Assembly (NCBI RefSeq): GCF_003589595.1
Contig: NW_020653716.1
Coordinates: 780,754-844,753 of the forward strand
Length of the DNA: 64,000 nucleotides
Direction of reading: 5' to 3'
From: Hyposmocoma kahamanoa
Taxonomy: Eukaryota > Arthropoda > Insecta > Lepidoptera > Cosmopterigidae
The position numbers were made by a program, and so were the translations under genes. Positions 51,255-62,000 of this stretch are shown one piece after another (position 1 is the first letter of the stretch; each line of letters begins with the position of its first letter). The notes under the pieces are model-generated. The model searched no databases, was not told where the DNA came from, and saw nothing but the letters and a program-made list of their open reading frames with translations.

Positions 51255-52534
51255 GGGGTTAAAGTATGAAATTGCCGATTTGTACTGAAAATCTAAATTG
51301 TTTATTTTTTAAATTTTTAACAAATTTATTTAATCAAAATAGTTGCCATTGTTATCTATACATTGCTGCCATCTAATGGGAAGGTTATTAATGCCTTTGC
51401 GATAGAACTCCGACGATCTAGACTGCACAAACTGTGTGAAAGCATTTTGTACTGCCTCCTGGGAAGAAAACATCTCGTCACGTAGATAATTGTCCAAATC
51501 ACGAAAAAAATGGTAGTCCGTAGAAGCAAGGTCTGGTGAATACGGAGGATGACGAATGGTTTCTAACTGCAGTTCCTGAAGGGTCAAAATGGTTTCTCGT
51601 GCTGTGTGAGGTCTCGCGTTGTCGTGGAGCAATAATGGTGAAGATCGATTCATGAGTCGGAGCTGTTTTACTGCTAGTTTTGTCAACATGGTTCGGAGTT
51701 CGGCACAATAGACATCTGCCGTTATTGCTTGACCAGCTCGGAGAAAACTATAGTGAATAACACCATGCTGAGATCACCAAACAGTTACCATTACCTTTTT
51801 ATTGGTAAGTTTTGCTTTAGGACACTGTTGTGGCATTTGACCTGGGGTCAGCCATTGCATTTTTCTTTTCCGGTTATCATAAAGAATCCACTTTTCATCA
51901 CATGTTACAATTCGATCCAATATTCCTTAATTTATGTACCGGTTCAACAAGGCAACACAAGTTTCAACACGCGTTTCTTTCTGCAGATCAGTCAAATCAT
52001 GAGGCACCCATTTTTCGTATTTTTTTATTTTATTGATTTGACGCAAGTGAGTCAATATTGTGGGTAAGGTAACGTTAAACCATGCCGCTAATTCCTGGGT
52101 AGTTTGACTAGGATCGGCTTCCACTATCTCTCTTAATTCATCGTTATTCACCTGTGTGGGCGGTCTTCCTCGTGTCTCGTTCTTTAAGTCGAAATTTCCA
52201 TCACGAAAGCGTTTAAACCAAAATCGCACGGTGCGTTCATTAGTAGACCCCTCTCCAAACTCAGCATTGATATTGCGGGCTGTTTCTGCCGCGTTAGTTC
52301 CGCATCGGAACTCGTATTCAAAAATCACTCGAATTTTCGCAGTATCCATCTTTCTTGTCTAAATTGAATAACAAAAACAATTGAAAGTCGATATTCAAAT
52401 GTTTCAAATTAAAAAAAAAAAAAATCACAGAAACCATTTGAAAAAAGTTTCATTCGAAAACCTCAAACCATGAAGATTCTATGAAAATTCAAAGAACCTA
52501 TTGCAATAAAACGGCAATTTCATACTTTAACCCC
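51255..52534 (-). mobile_element. Mariner transposon, nearly full length
   Basis: The 1280-bp element has perfect 23-bp inverted ends beginning GGGGTTAAAGTATGAAATTG and TA duplications at 51253-51254 and 52535-52536. Size and ends are normal for a complete mariner. Confidence 0.93.
51330..52349 (-). pseudogene. Mariner transposase with two nonsense codons
   Basis: One continuous 340-codon frame starts MDTAKIRVIFEYEF at 52349 and ends at 51330. The N-terminal helix-turn-helix half is followed by catalytic motifs TCDEKW, HDNARPHTA and SPDLASTDYHFF; the last two aspartates are 34 residues apart, the D34D spacing of mariner. Two stops interrupt it without changing frame: TAA at 51929-51927, just before ILDRIVTCDEKW, and TGA at 51776-51774 in the VTVW segment. 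Family length is about 340-350 aa, so little else is missing. As read, it cannot make transposase. Confidence 0.92.
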
Positions 52535-52951
52535 TAATATTTGGTGGTTTTAACCACTTCATGTCACTACTTCTATATTTATACGTAGAAATTTATCTAT
52601 TCATTTGGAACATCCTATTCCGACCGTTACTCATAATTAAAGAAACCGCATCTTGATAGTTTCTATATATCTTAAGTAAATGAGGTTTAAATGGTCAATT
52701 TAATTTCTCGTAATATTATTACGTTAACTAGCAAGCTAGAAGTTAAATTTATTGCCATTTTTATTCATTCCAGTTACTTAACACCAAGTACATATATGTC
52801 ACTTGTGTTAGGATAGTTTTCATTGTCTTTCCAGCCCAGCGTCACAAATTGATCTAACAGTAATTTATCTAATTGCAATCGCTATTTATGAAATTTATGT
52901 TAACCTACATTGTTTAAGACTCTGATAAATCTCATCATTTCAGGCTTCACA

Positions 52952-53073
52952 ATGGGACTGATAATTGGTCTTATAAAGAGACTGATAAAATTAAGCGTCT
53001 ACTTTGGAGCGCTTGCAGCTATTGTAGTCCTCATCCCGAACTTGCCACCTTACACCAAATTCACAAGTATTAA
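52952..53073 (+). CDS. APMAP: APMAP-like coding exon 1
   Basis: ATG at 52952, eight bases after an acceptor ending 52943; donor GTAAGT at 53074. It encodes the cytosolic tail and membrane segment. Confidence 0.9.
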
Positions 53074-56000
53074 GTAAGTTTTATTTTTCTGTAAGTGACT
53101 GCTTACTATGGACATGCCTGTTTTTACTTACATTGTGTTATATTATATACGGTGTCTGGTGTTGAAACAGGTGATGCTTGTCCCAAAATCAAATTCAAAT
53201 ACACTATTGTACAAAATTTAATTATGTAAAATAGTATAATTCAATGCAAATATCTCACTTGATTCAGTAATTGACTTTTGAACGTAACTTATGATTTATT
53301 CTATGAAGATCCCATTTGAATTGCCTAAATCTGTGGGAATGGTTAATAGTAAATTGTATTAATGTACAAATTTGAACATTTTGGACACTTTACTCTTTCA
53401 GGCTTGAGCCAACTCAACCAAGAGTGGGACCTCTAGAGCCGAATGGAGCTTTGAACAATGCTGAGCAGTTGTATAAAGAGAAGTTGTTAGGGCCTGAAGC
53501 ATTTCAACTTTATAAAGGAGAAGTGTACACTAGCTTACAAACTGGCGAAGTAGTTAAAATAACGCCTGGCGGACATGTCACTTTTGTTACTAAGATTGGA
53601 CAGCCATGCTGTGAGTGTCTTGAATGATTTTATTTTTACATGTATCTCTAATATTGAGAAGTAATAATTGTATTCCAATTTTGTCAACGACCTCCGTGGT
53701 CGAGTGACTTGCACACCGGTTTTCTTGGTGTCGCCGTCTTTAAGGTCCCGGGTTCGATCCCCGGCCGGGTCAATATAGAAAACTAACTTTCCTATATTGC
53801 CTCGGGTCTGGGTGTTTGTGGTACCGTCGTCGTTGTATCTGATTTCCATAACACAAATGCTTTAGTTACTTACTTTGGGATCAGAGCAACATATATGATG
53901 TTGTCTGTTATTTGTTTATTTATTCTGAAAGGCCCTTTTGATCCCATTTTCGTTTGGGCCAATGGTCAACAACATCCAGTTTACAAATAGAAGGGTATAA
54001 TAAGAAACTTTATACATAATTAAATAATAATCAATTACAATTACTTTCTTATAATGAGAGAGCTTAGACCGTAATTCATTATGCAGGCCCGATGCGGGTT
54101 GGGGAATTCTTTGAAGAGTTCATTATTTTTCCTCGTATGTTTTGTTTCGCCATAAAAACTGTAGATACTTATTATTTAGATACATTAACGAAAACTTTAA
54201 ACTTTTAGCTGACTTAACACAAGGGCACAAATGCGGTCGTGTGCTCGGTTTTCAAATCGATGAAAAGAATAACTTCCTGTATGTCGCTGATGCGTACTAC
54301 GGTATATGGAAGGTAGACCTAAACAACTACAAGAAACAGTTGCTAGTCTCGCCAAGGGTACAGATTGAAGGTCGGAAACCAAGATTATTTAATCACCTTG
54401 CTTTAGCCAAGAATGGTGATATTTATTGGACAGATTCTACTAGCGACTATGGGTTACATGATGGAGCTTACAGTTTAATGAGTGATCCTTCTGGGCGGTG
54501 CGTATATTTTGGAATATACATTATAGCATGTCTACTAAGGAGTTTGTTTCGGTTTTTTCTATTCATATTTTAATCCAGTCTGACATAATCAAGAGTCGCT
54601 ACAAAATCATTGACCCCTACACTAAAGACAACGTTTCTCTTAAGTATAGTACGAATCACAACTATGTCTCAAATATAAACAAAGTGGTAGACCGTACAAA
54701 AAAATACATTTTAAATGGTAGTTTAATTTTTGACGATAAACATTTAGAACTCTTTTCAATCTGTAATCTGATAAAACTTGAAACAATTCACATTTTTACT
54801 TAATTTCTTTTAATACAATAATTATAATAAAATATATTTATGATCCTGGTAACATAATCAGGATCAAAAACCATTTTTTATGCCGTATTTTATAGTGTAT
54901 TAGATGTCATTCGCGCTTCGTTTCTCGAACTCGAACGTTTTCTTGTCTTCGAAGTGCGGTTGTTGAATTATTGTGTTCTATCGCGAAAACCTTAGACCGC
55001 AATATTGTGTTGTTGTTAAAGTTTTTGTTTATTGTTAATATTTTAATTGAAATTGTAGAAAATGTTAACTTCCTCCATTTCCAATTCCGTTAACAAAAGA
55101 AAGTTTAGCGCGCATTGATAATGACATTTCTTTGTTTACATTTTGGACGTCTAATTATGATTCATACTATAGAAGATTTATCTTTGTTTAGTAGCTTGGT
55201 AAATGTCGGATTTGACATTATGTAAATTCATTGGAGACATAGAAATTTGAAATAACTTTTTGTTTTTAAACATATATAGTGATTATTTTACTCGACAGAT
55301 AAAATCCTTCAGAAAGATTATGCTGTAATATGCTTCATAAAAAAGCTATTGTAATTATTACTAAGTAAACCTAATCTAGTATTTTGTTCAGTCTCCGGTA
55401 ACGAACACCAAAAATCCAGTAATTAATTATCCTGTAATCAACATTTCCCAATAATGAACACTCAGTAATTAAAAAAAAAACACCGTTATGAAATGTATTA
55501 TTATGATAGAAAATTTGTCTTAAATCTTATTAGAAATGAATTTAAAAAACATCTCGAACATCTTCGTCATCAATCTTGTGTTTGTTTGTCACTGGCGCTA
55601 CCACCTTTAGTAAAAAAAAGAGTTGATAAAAATAATTACTATTTTACTTTCAGATTATTCCACTACATAGCAGCAAAAAATCAGAGTAAAGTACTCTTAG
55701 ACGACTTGTGGTTTGCCAATGGAGTGGTGTTATCCCCTGACAATAAATTCGCAGTAGTGGCGGAGACAGGCCGGTATAGACTCATGAAGTACTACATAGA
55801 TGGACCTAAGAAGGGAAAATCTGAAGTGTTTGTCTCTGGTCTTCCAGGTACGATTTCTTTTTCTACGAAAGTGGTAATATTGATTTTAATGTCGATGCTT
55901 TTTTAGTTTTTCTTTATTTATTTCTGAACCTTACATTCCAGGGCTTTCAGTCGAATTAGCGATAATAAACATAGAAAATAATATAAAAAAGTAATAGCAT

Positions 56001-59000
56001 AGTAGTAGAACGAAACTAATAATGGTATTTACGATGAATTGAATTCTAAACATGACAAGGTACAACAGCACATCAAGCTGGAACACTTTTGTTCGAATGT
56101 CGCCCACAGAGTAACGGAACTAGTACGTCAATGTATAGCTTGATATGCTGTCGTCTATGTGCAAAAATAACTTATCCGTTTTTAATCTTGCGTTTGGGTA
56201 TGGAGTACCATACTCTGATATACCCAATGGACCCCAAGCTCGTCCATGGTTTAACGCTGACTGTAGTTATGCTGCAGCACAAAAACAGTCCGCGTAACAA
56301 GCTTGGGCGGATGCTCGGCTACGCAAAGCTCCGAGTACTCGGAATCTGAAGAAAGGTTTTAATAAGGCCGCCAAGAAGTGCAAAAGCGTGTTACGTAGGG
56401 CCAAGTTTGATCAAGTGCGCCGCATAGGGGCTAAGTTTGCCTCTTACCCAACAGGTAGCAAATCCTTTTGGTTCCTGGCCAAAGCGGGCGAATCTAACAT
56501 TTGTCGCCCATCTATGCCACCACCGCTGAGGCCGGACGGCACGCTGCACTATGGGAAATAGTAGAACAATTTGAAATACACATTTAATTTTATTTCATAG
56601 TTTAGATGTCATACTTTATTATACTGACGGTTTTTTAGGTTAGATAGGTATGTTGATTCAATAAAAATACTTCCAAAATGTCCTTTCCCGTACCCATCTC
56701 GTTGTGCCATATAATTTTGGAACTTTCGACGTCGTATTTCGTATTGATTTTGTTAGATAAGCTGAGTGTTATTGTATATTTCTATAACTCACATCTTACG
56801 TAAAATAATTGATATTTTTCAAATTTGTTGTGTAATGTGAAGAAAATAAATTATAATTAAAAATGGAGACCTATCTTTATCAAATTCATCAAAAGTTTTG
56901 ACTGTTAGAAGCTTGCCGAAGTTTCGAATTTTATATTATTTCATAGCGTAGGTATTCATTATCGAAATTTTATAAAAATCACCTGCGGTTTTTTGCAGTT
57001 TCTAAAGATATGAAAGAAATCGTAGCAAATGTCCTACCGCAGGAAAATACCCTTATCAATCGCGTTGCATCGATAAGGGTATTTTTCTGCGATTGCATTT
57101 ATCATATTTATCAATATTATTCACACTACACCATTACTATATAATGCTCTGACACATTAATTTCATAAATTTATTAAAACAAGCAGTCGTTTGTTACTGA
57201 ATATACTTTTCCAACTCTTTTTGAAAATGAGTAATTTCAAATGTTTGAGACTGGAACTAATACTTTTCTACATTGAAGGTGGAAGAAATGAATCGGTTCT
57301 AGAAACATTCTTACGAGATTGTTATGAACTTTCGGAGGACAATTTACTTTAGATAATTAGTGATTTAGAAAAAATTGCTAACAGTTTAACAATCGACGGA
57401 GCCAAGCATCACGAAAGAAAGAAGCTTTTTTGAGGGTTAATAGTGATTGGTTGGATCAAGAGTTTTCTGTTACTTTGTCAACGACAATCGGTTCCATTCC
57501 ATCTACTTCAACTGGAAAACGAGGAAGACCATACATATGTCTTATGAAAATTGTTCAGAATGTAGAAAGAAGCGCAAAAATAACTACTTAATGAATATGG
57601 ATTCGAACACGTCTATGGTGCATATACTCAAGGGCTGCGATCAAAGGGAGAAAGTAATGAAGCAAAAATCGTGGAGGCATTGAGGTCTGCAGATGCAGAG
57701 AAAGAAATATCAGTGCTAAAATTGACGGACGACTCTAATACCATCCAAACGCTAAGCGATCAAGACGCATTAAGTGTATTTATTGAATTGGATCTGACCA
57801 GGGCTCATTATTTATATTTGAAGAATATTATGGATGAACGGAACTGTTTCTTACTACTACCTTATTACAAAGTACAAAAAAGTAAACAGAACTCTTACCT
57901 ACCTGCATCAGCTATTGAAATTACAAACACATGTACGAAAATGTTATCCTTACAGGATTTATTAGATCACATAGGACTCCATGTACAAAAACTGTTTGAA
58001 ACAATTGGTTTTATACAGTAAATGGACATAGTTATGCAAACAAGAACCAACCCACACCTCGAATGAAATTGAGTTATGTATTTAGGTAGAACACCAGACG
58101 TGTCCTTTACCCGCTCATAAAAGATCCTGGCAATGTACCAAGCCAAAACGGAGAAAATAAAAGTCCTTCAGGGTACCAACCCCAAATAAGTAACTTTTTA
58201 ATAGCTAAAAAGAATCATGCTGCTTAACCTCATATAACGTTTTTTTTAAATATGCTACATGGATCCATGTCATATATACTGAAGTACTTTAGATCTTTAG
58301 CGTTTTCATTACGAAAACTAGAACATGGTTCGCGTTAATTAAATAAAAAGATACATAATGTTTTCTATTTATTGCTATATAATATAATAGTTTTCCTATA
58401 TCATTCTATACATAATTCACGTTGTTTGTCGCAAATAACTTACCTATTTATTTCTTCACAATGTTTTTACAAAAATCTAATTATCTCGAAAGTGACATTT
58501 TGTGGGTTGGTTCTAGTTTGCATAACTATGTCCAAATGGGGATGTGATGGCTCGTCTAGTCAAAGTGAGTACAAACAAAGACTTCCAGGAGAGTCTGAAC
58601 TTGTATCAGACTCATACTTATTCGTCGCATCTGTTGTGCCCATCAGATTAATTGATGAAACGACTGGTACTGTTGTTTGAGTGAGATTCTGTCGCCCTAT
58701 TTTAATTGAATTTTCGAAAGAAACTCCTGAGAAAAATAAAGCTGTTATTAACGATATTCAAAATGAAATTAATTCTTTGAGTCCATCGTTGATTGTTAAG
58801 GTAAGCAATGGCGTTCAAGTTAAACATGAACTTTTTTTAACCATGATAAAGTAACTCGGTATTAACCGACACTCCTTCAAGTTCAACATGTAATATTTGT
58901 GGGGCTACTCCACGTCTAATGAATAATTTACAAAATGTAACTGCAAGGCCCGAAAATGAAAATTCTTTTAGTTATGGATTATCAACACTGCACGCCTGGA

Positions 59001-62000
59001 TTCGTTGTATGGAGATGATTTTGCATATTTCTTACAACCTTTCGTTTCAAAAATGGTCAGCTACGAGTGATATGAAAATAAACAAATGAAACAAGAGAAG
59101 AAAACTGTGGTACAAAGACACTTTCGACAAGAGCTTGGATTAATAATTGATAAACCACGGTAAGGAGGTGGTAAAACCAATGACGGTAACACTGCGAGAA
59201 GGATTTTTTATAATGCAGCCTGCTCAGCTAAAATTACAGCAGTCGATGAAATTTTGATAAAGCGACTTTATATAATCCTTCAAGCTTTATCGTCTGGCAT
59301 AATGATAGATTCCCAAAAATTTGGGGAATATGTTTTTTGGGAACTGCAAGAATATATGTCAGTAAATATGATTGGTATTATATGCCATCTTCGGTACACA
59401 AAATATTAATTCACGGAGAAGGTGTATATATAATTAATCATTTTGCAGTGTTACCTATCGGACAACTTTCAGAAGACGATCAAGAATCTCGTAATAAAGA
59501 CTACAAAAAATTTAGATTACACCACGCAAGAATGTGCTTTAGATCTGTAACAAATGAACATTTATTTCACACGTTACTTTGTACTTCTGAAACATTTATA
59601 ATCAGTAACCGAAAACCGTATGTTAAAAATCGACAGGAGTTTGACGAGGAGACGCTACGTCTATTGAAAGTGGACCAACTCATTACTGATTCTGAAAAAG
59701 ATATTATAATTACAGTAATAATAGGTTATGGTGAAAGAGAGAGGCTAGAGTCTAAAACAGATATCCGAAATAATAACAAATATGCTTTCATGTTTTTTCT
59801 TGTCTCGTATTTTTATTTTTTTATTTTATATAATTTTAAGTAAAATGTATAATTATATTTAATTTATTTTATGAATAAAAAATTACCGTAATATGGTATT
59901 TCTATTTTTTTTAATAAATATTGGGTAGTATTTACCAGAGAGAGATTTATGATTTTGCAAATTTTTTGTCTTTCATTTACGGGTAGTTAAATAAAAATGT
60001 ATAAGTGTTTAAAAGCGTCGTAATTCCCACTATGTATAATAAAAAATTTAAAGGTGTATCTCAAAAAACAAAAAAGTTACAGATTTTTGGTCCGTAACTG
60101 ACCTAAATTTCCCATAGTGCGCTTGGCCCATACTGCAGAAGACAAGGCAAAGCTTTTCGCCTCACTCTTTTGCAGAGAGTTCGCGTCTAGAGGCCACAGG
60201 GAACCTTACACCTACCTTGCCCCAGAACGGCTGCAGTATGGCGCCAGTTCGCATACGCCAAAAAGAGGTACTTAGAACTCTGCGGAATCTAGACGTGAAT
60301 AAAGCTAGCGGATCAGATGGAATTCCAGCAATAGTCCTACGTAACTGTGCGCCCGAGTTGTCTCCTGTTCTCACACGCCTGTACCGCCTCTCACTTGAGA
60401 CTGGTGCAGTTCCCAGGTCGTGGAAGCTTGCAAACGCGCAACCAACCAAGCCAAGCCAAACCAAGCAAACCAAGTTTCGAACGATTTGTTGTGTCTCTGA
60501 GCGTAAACTTACATTATAATGATTTGGAATTTCGGCAAAGGCGGCAGTCGACTCTGTGTAAACAGCGAGTCGCCTGCGCCTTTTTCGGCAAGGCGAAATT
60601 GTCTGCCTAAACCGGCAGCCGAAACCTTGTGGAAATACACCATAACTATTGGACATAAATATTGTGAGGTTCAACTTTTCAGCAAATATTTTCTTTGTTT
60701 ATTTTACTATTAGTAAAGTTAGTGTAGTCTGTCTTTTTTGAAGACATAGTAAAATTACATTTGCAGGGTTGCCAGTTTTTATAAAATTGCAAATAGTCGT
60801 GTAGTTGTTGTCGACAGATTGTGAAAGAAGGTAAAATTTCGCCAAAAATATCTGAGTTGTGAATGTTACGACGTTGGAATGGTTACTAATTGAGTTATTG
60901 CCTTCTTTATTCTTATTTTTACATTTGATCTACTAATAATGAAATTAGTTTTTATTTACATACATTTTAATACGAATACGTGGAATTGATTTATCTATAT
61001 TAGATTAAAATGAAAAACTTTGATATATGTCTCCTCTTTGTATTTTTAATAACTACAGTAGTTCTGAATGTAGTGTATGTATGTACGAACTAAAATTGAC
61101 AATTGAAGTGAACCTGTGCCCAGCAGTTGCATGAATAATGGGCCGATGACGATTCAAATGAAACAAATTCGGTATTTATCGCGTTAGCTTAACCAATATT
61201 CAGTCGATAGAATATTCATCGACTTCAATCACTATAGTCTCTTTTTTGAAGACGGAGTAAAATGGCATTTGTAGGGTTGCCAGTTTTCACAAAATTTTAA
61301 ATAGTTATGTAATTGTTGATAGTTTTGTCGATAGATTGTAAAAGAAGATAAAAAATTAGCCAAAAATGGCTGAATTGTGAATGTTACGAACGTTCCAATG
61401 ATTATTAATTGCGTTATTGCCTTCTTTATTCTTATATTGACAGTTGGCTTACTAGTATCGAGATAATTTTTTATTCATATTACATTTTAAGAAGAATAGT
61501 CGGATTTCATTATCTATATTGAATAAAAATGAAAATTTAAAACTATATCTCCTCTTTATATTTTTCATAAACATTATTCTAAATATAGTGTATATATTTA
61601 TGAACGTACAAAAATTGACAATTAAAATTGACTTGTGCTCAGTAATTGGATTAATAATGGGTCAAAGATGATTCAAATGAAACAAATTCGGCTATTTATT
61701 CCATAAGCGTGACCAATATTCAGTCAATAGAATATTTATCGACTGCAATCACTAGCTGCTCGCAAGTGGGCAACACATTTGCGCAATGAACTGTCATTTT
61801 ACTCCGTCTTCAAAAAAGACAAGACTATAGCTGTTTGCAAGAGGGCGACACTTGCGACTTGAACTGTCATTTTACTCCATCTTCAAAAAAGACAAACTAG
61901 TCATAACCATAACTAAATATTATTCTCAATAATATAATTCATACTATTGAGATGATGCATAGTATTATGTATGCCTAGTGTTAAGGCATGCATAATACTA

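Larger units (their letters stand above)
56547..60119 (+). mobile_element. Transib transposon (RAG1-related)
   Basis: The 3573-bp element has inverted ends CACTATGGGAAAT (56547-56559 and inverted at 60107-60119). The heptamer CACTATG resembles Transib ends and the RAG recombination-signal heptamer. The flanking 5-mers are CGCTG (56542-56546) and CGCTT (60120-60124), a GC-rich 5-bp target duplication with one difference, as expected for Transib. It interrupts a jockey-type LINE. The length fits the family (about 3 kb) once the internal 0.5-kb MITE is subtracted. Confidence 0.85.
56185..60448 (+). pseudogene. Jockey-type LINE copy 2, split by Transib
   Basis: Left part 56185-56546 encodes PWFNADCSYAAAQK and RRIGAKFASYPTGSKSFW in shifting frames. 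The right part 60120-60448 resumes with AHTAEDKAKLFASL, then VNKASGSDGIPAIVLRNCAP. Removing 56547-60119 restores the order seen in copy 1 (48550). It ends abruptly after ANAQP. Confidence 0.82.

Noticed and set aside
54498..54803. 101-codon frame beginning at the donor of APMAP-like exon 3
   Set aside because: It is intron read-through; the in-phase acceptor at 55653 continues the family alignment instead.
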